From Saprospiraceae bacterium (GTDB lineage Bacteria; Bacteroidota; Bacteroidia; Chitinophagales; Saprospiraceae): 64,000 nt of DNA. The translations under genes were made by a program, and so were the position numbers. The notes under the pieces are model-generated. The model searched no databases. It worked only from the letters and a program-made list of their open reading frames with translations, and had not been told where the DNA came from. Location of the stretch: the NCBI GenBank assembly GCA_041392805.1, contig JAWKLJ010000001.1:5268501-5332500 (forward strand), given 5' to 3'. Each line of letters opens with the position of its first letter. Positions within the stretch are counted from its first letter, which is position 1. Shown here piece after piece: positions 31,501 through 40,354 of the stretch.

Positions 31501-33024
31501 ATGGAAAAACTCAAGGAATTGGTGAATTTAATTAACAAAGGGAAGCTGCAGCCCATCGAAATAATTGGTAATCCCTCCGAAAGGAATACCAAACTGATAC
31601 AGTTTTTTGATGGGCTACAAGATGGCACTATCCGCTCTGATGAAGAAGCTTTCAAGCTACTTTACGGAGGGGACCCTAAAAATAAAAATGCGTATTACAA
31701 GCTCAAACACACCCTCCGAGAGCGCTTGTATAATACACTCTATTTTATAGATGTCAAAAAAGGGAAATACGGCAATTATAAAACGGCAAAGTTGTCCTTG
31801 CAAAAAGTGATTTCAACCTATAATTTATTGTTCCAGAATGGGGGAAGCAAGAATGCTTTGGATTTGGCAACCAATGGCCTGAAGACAGCAGAAAATTTTG
31901 AATTGATGGAAGAAGCATTTTATTTTTCTATTAAACTCAGAGGGCTTGGCACCATTCATCAAACCAATCGAAAAAAAATGCAGTATTACCATAAACGCAG
32001 CCTAAAATACATGGAACTATTGAAGGCAGAAAGCCTGGCCGAAGGCTTTGTATTTGATTTGATTTCCTTGACAGCCAACCAAACCGCCAAGGAGGAAGTC
32101 CATTGCCTGGCAGATCAATATCTAAAAAAATTAACGCCATTTGAACCTGCCGAGCCGACCCTTAATCTTATTTATTATAAATCATCCTTACAGCTTTTTA
32201 AGTACATGGGAGAGCATGACTATATCAGCGCTGCCGATGTTTGTCAGCATACCCTGAAAAAGCTACAGCATTACCGCTTTTTACACGCAGAAGCTGTTTT
32301 GGCTATTTCCACGCAATATGCTATTTGTTGTGCCAAGCTAAAGCGATATGAAGCAGGAAGTCAGGCCCTTCTTTTTTGCCTGGACTTCCTTGAAAAGGGT
32401 TCCTTCAACGCTTTTAAAATTCAAGAATTACACCTTAATCTGGCCTTGCATACCGGTCACTACCAAGAAGCCTTTGATATCGTCAAAATACTAAGCATAC
32501 ATAAAAAATTTAAAACTCATTTTTTGTCTTCTCAAAAGATATGGGGAACCTACCTCGCCTGGCTGCACTACTTAAGCAAACGTGGTCTAATCGCCTTGAA
32601 AAAGGAGGAGCGAATTGGCCCTCCTAGTTTCCAATTACAGGCGTACTTAAACAAAACACCTGTTTTTTCAGAAGAGGAACGCGGAATACATGTCCCCATG
32701 CTGATTGGTCAAATCGTCTTGTTGTATGCTTTAGGAAGGCAGGCTACGCTTTTGTCAAAGAAACTTAAAGCCATCTCAAAATATGGAGGCGATCCTGTGA
32801 CTGATCCGCTAAATGCAAGAAGCCATGCTTTTATAAAAATGTTGTTGGAAATTCACCAAGGGGGCCTTAGACGCCAAGACCTGGAAGCCAGAACTGGTCC
32901 ATTCCTTGAAACACTGCGACAGACCCCTACGGATTTGGCAGATCAAAATATTGACCTGGAGATTTTGCCTTTAGAGACAGTTTGGGAATTTTTATTGGCA
33001 GTACTAAATACAAAAATGGTCTGA
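31501..33024 (+). CDS. Helical-repeat protein of unknown function, tandem paralogue 1
   Basis: 507 residues from the ATG at 31501, chosen because MEKLKELVNLINKGK aligns with the start of the next gene. No signal or TM segment. The N-terminal about 110 residues are the best conserved with the paralogue: TKLIQFFDGLQDG, SDEEAFKLLYGG, KNAYYKLKHTLRERLYNTLYF, AKLSLQKVIST. The rest is helical and looks like TPR-type repeats (ALDLATNGLKTAENFELMEEAFYF; DYISAADVCQHTLKKLQHYRF; YEAGSQALLFCLDFLEKG). Cytoplasmic, perhaps a scaffold or regulator; the family is unknown to me. It lies 21 bp before its paralogue. Confidence 0.8.
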   Translation: MEKLKELVNLINKGKLQPIEIIGNPSERNTKLIQFFDGLQDGTIRSDEEAFKLLYGGDPKNKNAYYKLKHTLRERLYNTLYFIDVKKGKYGNYKTAKLSLQKVISTYNLLFQNGGSKNALDLATNGLKTAENFELMEEAFYFSIKLRGLGTIHQTNRKKMQYYHKRSLKYMELLKAESLAEGFVFDLISLTANQTAKEEVHCLADQYLKKLTPFEPAEPTLNLIYYKSSLQLFKYMGEHDYISAADVCQHTLKKLQHYRFLHAEAVLAISTQYAICCAKLKRYEAGSQALLFCLDFLEKGSFNAFKIQELHLNLALHTGHYQEAFDIVKILSIHKKFKTHFLSSQKIWGTYLAWLHYLSKRGLIALKKEERIGPPSFQLQAYLNKTPVFSEEERGIHVPMLIGQIVLLYALGRQATLLSKKLKAISKYGGDPVTDPLNARSHAFIKMLLEIHQGGLRRQDLEARTGPFLETLRQTPTDLADQNIDLEILPLETVWEFLLAVLNTKMV

Positions 33025-33045
33025 GAAGGGAAATTTTAAAAGGAG

Positions 33046-34563
33046 ATGGAAAAACTTAAAGAATTGGTAGATTTAGTGACGCGCAATAAAATCAAGTCTG
33101 TTGACATGATCGGAGGGCTGTCGGATACTGATACCAAATTAGGACAGTTCTATGAAAGTTTGAAAAATGGGGAAATCCATTCCGACGAGGAGGCTTTCGA
33201 GCTTTTATACACTGGAGAAGAGCATGAAAAAAATGCCTATTACAAGCTCAAACACACGCTTCGGGAACGACTGTTGAATACCCTTTATTTTACGGATTTG
33301 AAGCATAGCACTTACAGCGAAATCCGAAAGGCAAAGCTATCACTACAAAAACTTATTCATACCCATAACCTACTCTATAATAAGGGCGCATTGGTGAATG
33401 CCATTGATTTGGCGGAAAAAAGCCTGACGACCGCACTGTTTTACGAATTTACGGAGGAGGCTTATTATTTGGCCAGAAGATTGCGGGCACACTATGCAAG
33501 CCATTGTGGACAAAGAGAAAAGTTTCAGTATTATCATACCATCACGCAGCAGCAGCAGGAATTCCTAGAGGCAGAAAGCCTAGGCCAAGGATATAAAAAC
33601 GACTTAGTTACCTTGTACATAGCAGATAAATCGACCAAGGATTTTGTCTATCATGTCGTCAATGGCTATTTGGACAACCTACAAAGGAAGGCTTTACCTG
33701 GCATTACTTGTAATTATTATTATTACCTGTCTTTTTTGAAAGTGGCTAAACACATGAGCATAAATGATTATGCTATGGCCGGAAGGGTTTGTAAAGAAGC
33801 TATCGAAACCCTAAATTCCTATCGATTTTTAAATTATAAGTGGATCTTACTGTTGTCCTTGCAATACATTGCTTGTTGTATTCAAACCAAGAATTACGAA
33901 GAAGGTAAAGCAACTATCCTATATTGTCAAACCTTATTTTTTAAAACAACCTACAATTGGTTTAAGATAAATGAGCTGTACTTTATGCTTTGTACCCATA
34001 CGAAAAACTATGATAAGGCCCTGGAGATTTTTGAAGAAACCGTAGGGAACCAACATTTTGCTGCCCAGCCTAAAAGTCTTCGAGAACCTTGGAAGATTTA
34101 CGAAGCCTGGTTGTATTTTTTAACGAAGTCTAGTGCCATCACTACTGCGGACAGCAGCAAAAATACCGAGCTTGACTTTAGGATCAATAAATACCTCAAT
34201 GAAGTTCCCATTTTTTCTAAAGATAAACGTGGTCTCAATATTCCTATCCTGATTAGTCAGATCATGTTGCTGCTGCTGCAAAAAAAATATGATGTCATCC
34301 TGGATAAAATCGAAGCCATTGCTAAATACAAAGATCGTTATATCAGGAAAGAGGATAATTTCAGGAGTAATATGTTTATTAGAATGCTGCTGGAGATCCC
34401 CAATGGCTATTTTAAAAGAACACAGGTAGCACAACGAGCGGGAAAATACAAGCTTCAACTGGAGGCCATGCCCCTGGATATTGCCAATCAAAGTCGCGAC
34501 TTAGAGATTGTTCCTTATGAAGATGCATGGGAATTGTTATTGTTGCAATTAGAACAAAAATGA
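33046..34563 (+). CDS. Helical-repeat protein of unknown function, tandem paralogue 2
   Basis: 505 residues; a purine-rich AAAAGGAG lies just before the ATG. It aligns end to end with the preceding product: MEKLKELVDLVTRNK, DTKLGQFYESLKNGEIHSDEEAF, KNAYYKLKHTLRERLLNTLYF, and the same spacing of TPR-like helices up to the terminal DIANQSRDLEIVPYEDAWELLL (paralogue 1: DLADQNIDLEILPLETVWEFLL). The two clearly arose by tandem duplication and have since diverged to well below half identity by eye outside the N-terminal motif. No catalytic motif is seen. The 21-bp gap supports co-transcription. Confidence 0.8.
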   Translation: MEKLKELVDLVTRNKIKSVDMIGGLSDTDTKLGQFYESLKNGEIHSDEEAFELLYTGEEHEKNAYYKLKHTLRERLLNTLYFTDLKHSTYSEIRKAKLSLQKLIHTHNLLYNKGALVNAIDLAEKSLTTALFYEFTEEAYYLARRLRAHYASHCGQREKFQYYHTITQQQQEFLEAESLGQGYKNDLVTLYIADKSTKDFVYHVVNGYLDNLQRKALPGITCNYYYYLSFLKVAKHMSINDYAMAGRVCKEAIETLNSYRFLNYKWILLLSLQYIACCIQTKNYEEGKATILYCQTLFFKTTYNWFKINELYFMLCTHTKNYDKALEIFEETVGNQHFAAQPKSLREPWKIYEAWLYFLTKSSAITTADSSKNTELDFRINKYLNEVPIFSKDKRGLNIPILISQIMLLLLQKKYDVILDKIEAIAKYKDRYIRKEDNFRSNMFIRMLLEIPNGYFKRTQVAQRAGKYKLQLEAMPLDIANQSRDLEIVPYEDAWELLLLQLEQK

Positions 34564-34566
34564 CGC

Positions 34567-34698
34567 TTACATTTCAATGTCCTCACCAATAATAATTCCT
34601 TGTGTAATTGTATCTTGCTGCTGAGGGGTTAAATTGTTATAATCTGCTGGGGAACCAATTAATCCAAGAGAGATGAGTAAGGCAATTAAAGTGGTCAT
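34567..34698 (-). CDS. Possible 43-residue small protein with hydrophobic N terminus
   Basis: A short frame from ATG 34698 to TAA 34567: MTTLIALLISLGLIGSPADYNN followed by a polar tail (LTPQQQDTITQGIIIGEDIEM in two parts). It looks like a short membrane or signal segment plus an acidic, Gln-rich tail, and its composition is not random. It is convergent with the second paralogue, with stop codons 3 bp apart, and fills the otherwise empty 34.56-34.93 kb gap. Without homologues it remains a candidate. Confidence 0.45.
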   Translation of the reverse strand: MTTLIALLISLGLIGSPADYNNLTPQQQDTITQGIIIGEDIEM

Positions 34699-34927
34699 AA
34701 TGAATCGTTTTAAAGATGATTGTTATGAATTACATCTCAAAACTACCAGCTATTAGAGCCGAAATCATTGACAAAAAAGAGGCCGATCTTTCCCCTAGAT
34801 AATTCCGAAAACACCTGTTTTCGCGCCATTAAATAACACAAAACAATAATTTTACGTTTTTTTTTAAGGGTTTAAAACTTACTTTTTGCTATTTTAAAAA
34901 CTACTTTTTTCGGAATATTGTGAACCT

Positions 34928-35539
34928 ATGTATGATCGACTAGATACCGCTTTTTACCGCAGTCATGATGTCCTTGCTATCGCCCAGGCGCTTTTGGGTA
35001 AATACCTCGTCACCAAAATAGATGGGCAGCAATGTGCGGGCCAAATCACCGAAGTGGAAGCCTACCGGGCCCCTGATGACAAGGCCTGTCACGCCTACAA
35101 TCATCGCCGTACCCCAAGAACAGAGATCATGTTTTGGCCAGGAGGAGTAGCCTATGTATATCTTTGTTATGGCATCCATCACCTCTTTAATGTCGTGACA
35201 GGTGACCAGGACATGGCCCATGCCGTCTTAATAAGGGGCATAAAACCGGTAGAAGGCATCAGTCTAATGCAGCAGCGCAGGGGGCTTTCGACGCTAAAAC
35301 CACAATTAACTGCTGGCCCTGGCGTTATGTCTAAGGCCCTTGGAATTACCACCAGCTATACCGGACAAAGCTTATTGGCCAAAGATTCGCCCATTTGGAT
35401 AGAAGATAGAGGAATGGTAATTTCAGCGGACCAAATCATCGCTACGCCACGGATCGGTGTGGCCTACGCCCAGGAGTGTGCCGATTGGCCCTGGCGTTTT
35501 TTAGTCAAAGATTCCGCCTGGGTGAGTGGAAAAAAATGA
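34928..35539 (+). CDS. mpg: 3-methyladenine DNA glycosylase, AAG/MPG family
   Basis: 203 residues, the full length of the bacterial MPG family. Marks: ALLGKYLVTKIDGQQCAGQITEVEAY, with the catalytic Glu in TEVEAY; DKACHAYNHRRTPRTEIMFWPGGVAYVYLCYGIHHLFNVVT in pieces, covering the nucleotide-flipping pocket; LTAGPGVMSKALGI near the C terminus. It removes alkylated and deaminated purines, starting base excision repair in the cytoplasm. The DUF5103 gene follows after 29 bp, but a functional link is unlikely. All key motifs are present. Confidence 0.95.
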   Translation: MYDRLDTAFYRSHDVLAIAQALLGKYLVTKIDGQQCAGQITEVEAYRAPDDKACHAYNHRRTPRTEIMFWPGGVAYVYLCYGIHHLFNVVTGDQDMAHAVLIRGIKPVEGISLMQQRRGLSTLKPQLTAGPGVMSKALGITTSYTGQSLLAKDSPIWIEDRGMVISADQIIATPRIGVAYAQECADWPWRFLVKDSAWVSGKK

Positions 35540-35568
35540 CCACCCAAATGGCTTAAACTGTTAGAACA

Positions 35569-36858
35569 ATGAATAAACTACTCGGACTGTTCGCTTTTCT
35601 TTTCCCCTTTTTCATCGCGGCACAAGATGCTGATGAGGGCCTGCAATACATGGATCATGTGTATGTCGATCATATCAAATCTGTAAAACTAACCGTTGCA
35701 AACCTTCCCCTTAGCGTTCCTGTGGTCAACCTAGAATCGAGGATACCCCTCATGTTGTCCTTTGACGACCTCGATGGCCAGGTAAAAAACTACATTTATA
35801 CGGTGGTTCATTGCGATATCAATTGGGAGCCATCTGGCTTGACAGATGTGGAATACCTGGATGGTTATTTAGATGATGATATTGACGAATACAGCTTTAG
35901 TTTTAAGACCCAACAGGCATTTGTTCACTACGAACTACTACTGCCCAGTGCTGATTTTCAGTGGACAAAATCCGGCAATTATCTCCTAAAAGTATATGAA
36001 AATGAAAGAGACAAAAAACTCGTTATTACGCGCCGTTTTGTCGTCGTTGACCCCAAAGTAAGTATCTCTGCAAAAGTCGTGGTGCCCGCGATGGTTAGTA
36101 AATCCAAATCACATCAGGAAATAGATTTCGCTGTAGATTATGAAAAATTCCCAATGCGTAGCCCTCAACAAGAAATAAAAGCGGTGGTGTTACAAAATGG
36201 GCGGTGGGACAATGCGGTGATGGACCTTTCACCCAATTTCACCCGACTAAATGCGGTGGTTTTTGACTATCAGGATAAAGTCGTTTTTCCGGCAGGGAAA
36301 GAATTTCGCTATGCTGACCTTCGGAGTTTTCGTTTTGGCACCCCGAGTATCGCGATCGTTGAAGAGGTCAACGGCATTTATGAAGTGGCCCTAAAAATAG
36401 AGCAAAAACGCTCCAATATGCACTACCTCAATTGGGAGGATTTTAGTGGGAATTTTGTCATCGAAACCCGCGACCAACGCAATAATGAGCTCTCGGCTGA
36501 TTATGGGAATGTCTTATTTTCACTGGATGTATCAGCGCCATTATACGATGAAGAAATATACATCTTGGGAGGGCTCACCGATTGGCAACTGAAGGAAGAA
36601 TTTAAAATGGTTTACAATCCCGCCGTAAATGCCTATGTGGGCAAAGCCTATCTCAAACAGGGTGTCTATGACTATATGTTCGTCACCGTACCCTTAAATA
36701 AAAACCTGCGAAAAAATGCCCAACCAGACCTGGAAGAAATAGAAGGTAATTGGTATGAGACGGATAACGATTACACTATCCTGATTTATTATAAGCCTTT
36801 TGGCGAGCGTTATTACCAGGTAATTAGTGCCAAATCTTTCGGCTCCTCAGATCGTTAG
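35569..36858 (+). CDS. Type IX secretion system plug protein (DUF5103)
   Basis: 429 residues with a signal peptide (KLLGLFAFLFPFFIAAQ). The whole sequence matches the former DUF5103 family, now named the T9SS plug protein: YMDHVYVDHIKSVKLTV, SFDDLDGQVKNYIYTVVHCDINWEPSGL, DDDIDEYSFSFKTQQAFVHYEL, and a C-terminal domain with LGGLTDWQ and NDYTILIYYKPFGERYYQVI. By family knowledge the plug closes the periplasmic side of the SprA translocon of the type IX system. Its presence fits the T9SS-sorted propeller protein at 12.4 kb and supports a Bacteroidota host. Confidence 0.92.
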   Translation: MNKLLGLFAFLFPFFIAAQDADEGLQYMDHVYVDHIKSVKLTVANLPLSVPVVNLESRIPLMLSFDDLDGQVKNYIYTVVHCDINWEPSGLTDVEYLDGYLDDDIDEYSFSFKTQQAFVHYELLLPSADFQWTKSGNYLLKVYENERDKKLVITRRFVVVDPKVSISAKVVVPAMVSKSKSHQEIDFAVDYEKFPMRSPQQEIKAVVLQNGRWDNAVMDLSPNFTRLNAVVFDYQDKVVFPAGKEFRYADLRSFRFGTPSIAIVEEVNGIYEVALKIEQKRSNMHYLNWEDFSGNFVIETRDQRNNELSADYGNVLFSLDVSAPLYDEEIYILGGLTDWQLKEEFKMVYNPAVNAYVGKAYLKQGVYDYMFVTVPLNKNLRKNAQPDLEEIEGNWYETDNDYTILIYYKPFGERYYQVISAKSFGSSDR

Positions 36859-37058
36859 TAGCGTGTGGATGGTGTTTACTTTATCCTCGGTTCCGCTTTG
36901 CTGATTTGCGTTTCCGAATGCCCATAAGAAATAGGTAGATAAGCCTTCAAAAAACTCCATTTATCCATGATATGAATAGATTGATATAAATTATTCACTC
37001 AACAGTAGTGACTTTACTACTATTGCATCACCACATCAATAGCTTAAGTAGATTCATT

Positions 37059-37066
37059 TATATTTG
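37059..37066 (+). promoter_or_regulatory. -7 box TATATTTG upstream of tolC
   Basis: TATATTTG fits the Bacteroidota -7 consensus TAnnTTTG, 33 bp before the TolC start at 37099. No TTTG/TTG at the expected -33 spacing is seen, so the promoter may be weak or need an activator. Confidence 0.4.
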
Positions 37067-37098
37067 TGTCATTATTGTTTAAAAAAAAGATCTACATT

Positions 37099-38529
37099 AT
37101 GAAAAGATTTTGCACCCTGCTGCTTTTTCTGTCCCTTACTTTGAGTATTGCGCATGCGCAAGAGTACTGGTCCCTGGAAAAATGTATTAATTATGCTCGC
37201 CAGAATAATTTACTAGTAAAACAGGCACAGTATGGAATACTGAATGCTGAACTCAGCAACAAGCAAAGCCGGATGAATCGCTTGCCGAATTTGAATGGTA
37301 GTGTTAGAGGTGGTTATCAGTTTGGTCGTACCATTGACCCTACTACCAACTCTTTCAATAACGAAAGTATCGGATTTAATAGTTTTGGATTAGATGCGGG
37401 CGTTACCATTTATAATGGAAATGCTGTCAACAATTCAATTAAACAAAGTAAATTCGATATGGAAGCAGCCAAGCTAGATGCAGCGGCTACTTCTAATGAT
37501 ATTTCTTTGCAAGTTGCCTCCTCTTACTTGTCCATTTTGCTGGCGGAAGAGCAGTTGGAAAATGCCAAGGGACGCTTAAAACTTTCGGAGGCACAGTTGG
37601 CCCAGACGGATAAACTGATCCAGGCCGGTTCTTTGCCCAGCAATGATCGTTTGGATTTTGTCGCTCAGATTGCCCGTGAGCAGCAAGCCATTATAGAAGC
37701 TGAAAACCTGGTGAATATTAACTACCTGACTTTGAAGCAACTGCTGGTGCTTGATCCGAACATCAATATGCAGATCGAGCGACCCGAGATTGTGGTGCCG
37801 GAAGCAAATCCCGAATCCTTTGCTTTAAATGAAATCTATACGAGCTCATTAAGTACCCAGCCGCAGATAGAAGCAGGTGAAATGCGGATGAAAAGTGCCG
37901 AATTGGGAGAGAAAATTGCCCAGGGACAAAGTTTGCCTACTCTTTCCTTGTTTGCGGGTTTGAGTAGTAATTATTCAACGCTAGCCAAAGATTTTTTAAA
38001 TCCAACCAGCGTAACCGAAGTACCCGTAAGCCTCCCTGTTGAATTTAATGGCGAACGCACCACCATTACTACTTTCCAACAGGTGAGCACCTATGACAAC
38101 AAGACCTATGGAAATCAAATTAATGAAAACTTTGGACAGTATGTTCAATTAAGTTTGAATATCCCCATTTATAGCAATCACCGCAATAAAATCAATTTGG
38201 AGCGGGCACGCCTGTCAACCCTTAATACAGAGGTGGCTAACCGGCAAGCACGAAACCTTTTGAAGGCCAATGTACAACGTGCTATTGCTGATGCCAGAGC
38301 GGCCAAAGAGTCTTTCGAAGCCTCTCAGCGTTCTGTAGAGGCGGCCCAAGCTGCCTTTGATAACAGCAAGCGCCGCTTTGAATTAGGTGCCATTAATTCC
38401 CTGGAATTTACGACCGCTTCAAATAACCTCAATCAAGCCAATGTCACTTTGATCCAGGCTAAATACCAATACTTGTTCAACCTGAAAGTGGTTGATTTTT
38501 ACATGGGTAAAACCATTGAATTAAACTAA
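37099..38529 (+). CDS. TolC-family outer-membrane efflux protein
   Basis: 476 residues from the ATG at 37099, with signal peptide MKRFCTLLLFLSLTLSIAHA; an in-frame GTG 11 codons upstream is less likely. It shows the typical outer-membrane factor pattern: YWSLEKCINYARQNNLLVKQAQ at the start, two long heptad-rich helical hairpins (DISLQVASSYLSILLAEEQLENAKGRL; ARNLLKANVQRAIADARAAKESFEASQRSVEAAQAAFDNSKRRFELGAINSLEF in pieces), and NNLNQANVTLIQAKYQYLFNLKVVDFYMGK at the end. It forms the trimeric channel of tripartite export systems. The adaptor gene follows after a hairpin and 127 bp. Confidence 0.93.
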   Translation: MKRFCTLLLFLSLTLSIAHAQEYWSLEKCINYARQNNLLVKQAQYGILNAELSNKQSRMNRLPNLNGSVRGGYQFGRTIDPTTNSFNNESIGFNSFGLDAGVTIYNGNAVNNSIKQSKFDMEAAKLDAAATSNDISLQVASSYLSILLAEEQLENAKGRLKLSEAQLAQTDKLIQAGSLPSNDRLDFVAQIAREQQAIIEAENLVNINYLTLKQLLVLDPNINMQIERPEIVVPEANPESFALNEIYTSSLSTQPQIEAGEMRMKSAELGEKIAQGQSLPTLSLFAGLSSNYSTLAKDFLNPTSVTEVPVSLPVEFNGERTTITTFQQVSTYDNKTYGNQINENFGQYVQLSLNIPIYSNHRNKINLERARLSTLNTEVANRQARNLLKANVQRAIADARAAKESFEASQRSVEAAQAAFDNSKRRFELGAINSLEFTTASNNLNQANVTLIQAKYQYLFNLKVVDFYMGKTIELN

Positions 38530-38541
38530 GATTTACAGCTA

Positions 38542-38581
38542 CTAAAGCGGCCTTTTAATGGATTAGGAAAGGCCGCTTTAG
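38542..38581. terminator. Perfect 14-bp inverted repeat between tolC and adaptor gene
   Basis: CTAAAGCGGCCTTT (38542-38555) and AAAGGCCGCTTTAG (38568-38581) are exact reverse complements around a 12-nt loop, 13 bp after the TolC stop. The stem is GC-rich in its centre. No T-run follows, so it may be a processing or partial termination site within the efflux gene pair. Confidence 0.6.
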
Positions 38582-38656
38582 AACGAATATACATTCGATT
38601 GTTAGGTTGGCCCATCAGAAATTGCCAACTAGAACACCTTTAAATTTTTATCTCTC

Positions 38657-40057
38657 ATGGCTAAACGTAGAAACAATTATCTCTTATTAATTTTGGCAAT
38701 TGCTATCCCCGCATTGGTGGTGGGAGTCATTTTGAAAAATAAATCCAAACCCAAAGGGGAAAAGGTGATGGCAGAAGAAGTATCGCAAAGAACCATTAAG
38801 GAAACGGTTTCTGCGAGCGGGAAAGTCTTCCCGGAAGTAGAAGTCAAAATAAGTTCGGATGTATCTGGCGAAATTGTAGAATTGCTGGTAGAAGAAGGCG
38901 ATTCGGTGGTGCTAGGGCAACTCTTGGCTAAAATAGACCCAGATGCTTACCAATCTCAAGTAGAACGAGGGGTGGCTGGCGTCAATAGTGCCAAAGCCAA
39001 CATGGCCAATGCTCGTTCTCAAATTGAGAACTTCAAAGCACAGAAGGAACAGATCATGGCACAGCTGGAAAATGCCAAAGAAATCCATAAACGGAATGAT
39101 AAACTCAAAAAAGAGGGTGTGATTTCTGATGCAGATTTTGATGCATCCCTCTCTAATTTGAGGGCATTAGAGGCCAACCTGAGATCCGCTGAGGCGAATA
39201 TCAAGGCACAAGAGGAAGGCGCCCGATCTGCTCAGTTCTCCGTGGAAAGCTCCGAGGCAACCCTCCGGGAATTGCGCACCAGCCTCCGGCGTACAACCAT
39301 CTATTCACCGACGAATGGCGTGATCTCCGTCTTGAATGTAGAACAAGGCGAACGCGTGGTAGGTACTATCCAAATGACGGGTACAGAAATGATGCGTATT
39401 GCAAATTTGAATAGCATGGAAGTCCGGGTGGATGTAAGTGAAAACGATATTCCTCGCGTATCCTATGGCGATGAAGTGGAAATTGAAGTGGATGCTTACG
39501 TTGATCGTAAATTCAAGGGATTTGTGACTCAAATCGCGAACTCTGCTACAGGTGCTGGAACAACAACCCAATTGAATAGCGACCAGGTAACTAACTTTGA
39601 AGTGCGCATTCGAATGGATCCTACCTCCTACAATGACTTGATTCAGGCAGGCAACAAGTATCCTTTCCGACCAGGGATGTCGGCTTCTGTTGAAATCAAT
39701 ACGGCAACGGCTAATGATATCCTCAGCGTTCCTATTCAATCCGTGACGACCAGGGAAAAAGACGATAAGAAAAAGGGTAATCGACAATTTGTCAGTAATA
39801 ATAGTGAGGACAGCGAAGAGAAAAAGGAAGATAAAAGAGATGATTTGCTAGAGGTGGTATTTGTGGTTCAAGGAGATACCGTTAATATGGTCCCTGTAAA
39901 AACGGGAGTGCAAGATGATTCTTATATCCAGATTCTAAGTGGCTTGAAGGCGGGTGATGTTGTCGTTAGTGGCCCTTATTCAGCTATATCCCGAAAACTA
40001 AAAATGGGAGAAGTCGTTAGAGTGGTCAAGGAAGAAGAATTCTACAAAGAAAATTAA
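38657..40057 (+). CDS. Periplasmic adaptor subunit (HlyD/MacA family)
   Basis: 466 residues with an N-terminal anchor (NYLLLILAIAIPALVVGVIL). The order is typical: lipoyl half-motif (SGEIVELLVEEGDSVVLGQLLAKIDPDAYQ), a long coiled-coil hairpin at about residues 100-205 (AKANMANARSQIENFKAQKEQIMAQL), the second lipoyl half (RTTIYSPTNGVISVLNVEQGERVVG), a beta-barrel domain and a membrane-proximal domain. A charged insertion (EDSEEKKEDKRDD) near residue 390 is unusual. It links an inner-membrane pump to TolC. No pump gene is adjacent; the region after it is repeat DNA, and the MacB-type permease is probably elsewhere. Confidence 0.92.
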   Translation: MAKRRNNYLLLILAIAIPALVVGVILKNKSKPKGEKVMAEEVSQRTIKETVSASGKVFPEVEVKISSDVSGEIVELLVEEGDSVVLGQLLAKIDPDAYQSQVERGVAGVNSAKANMANARSQIENFKAQKEQIMAQLENAKEIHKRNDKLKKEGVISDADFDASLSNLRALEANLRSAEANIKAQEEGARSAQFSVESSEATLRELRTSLRRTTIYSPTNGVISVLNVEQGERVVGTIQMTGTEMMRIANLNSMEVRVDVSENDIPRVSYGDEVEIEVDAYVDRKFKGFVTQIANSATGAGTTTQLNSDQVTNFEVRIRMDPTSYNDLIQAGNKYPFRPGMSASVEINTATANDILSVPIQSVTTREKDDKKKGNRQFVSNNSEDSEEKKEDKRDDLLEVVFVVQGDTVNMVPVKTGVQDDSYIQILSGLKAGDVVVSGPYSAISRKLKMGEVVRVVKEEEFYKEN

Positions 40058-40138
40058 TATTTTGGAAGCGTGGAGGTAATAGCGAAAAGGCGAATAAGCC
40101 GCTACTGCCTCCACTCCTCCAATATACGCCGTTGAATG

Positions 40139-40210
40139 CAATGGCAATGACAATGACAATGACAATTTCAATTTCAATGGCAATGGCAATTTCAATGGCA
40201 ATTTCAATCA
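40139..40210. repeat. Array of twelve CAATNN hexamers
   Basis: Twelve uninterrupted 6-bp units with invariant CAAT and a variable dinucleotide: GG, GA, GA, GA, TT, TT, GG, GG, TT, GG, TT, CA. It lies 80 bp after the adaptor gene stop in a non-coding spacer. Frames across it read as Leu/Pro/Lys/Ser dipeptide repeats and are not genes. The dinucleotide variation suggests old slippage followed by substitution. Confidence 0.85.
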
Positions 40211-40267
40211 AAATTAAAATGTCCTGGGTTGTATTTCTATAGTGCCCCCATTTTGATTTTGATTGAA
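40203..40267. terminator. 18-bp-arm hairpin after the hexamer array
   Basis: TTCAATCAAAATTAAAAT (40203-40220) pairs with ATTTTGATTTTGATTGAA (40250-40267) with a single mismatch and a 29-nt loop. It is AT-rich and may terminate transcription from the efflux genes; the left arm overlaps the end of the hexamer array. Confidence 0.5.
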
Positions 40268-40354
40268 ATTTTGATTTTAATTCCACCCCACGTCCCCGCT
40301 CGTGAATTGCTACTACCACCACTCCTCCACTCCTCTCCGTTGAATGCAAGGGCA

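Noticed and set aside
40139..40210. CRISPR-like array
   Set aside because: The repeat unit is 6 bp without spacers and no cas genes are present; it is a microsatellite-like array.
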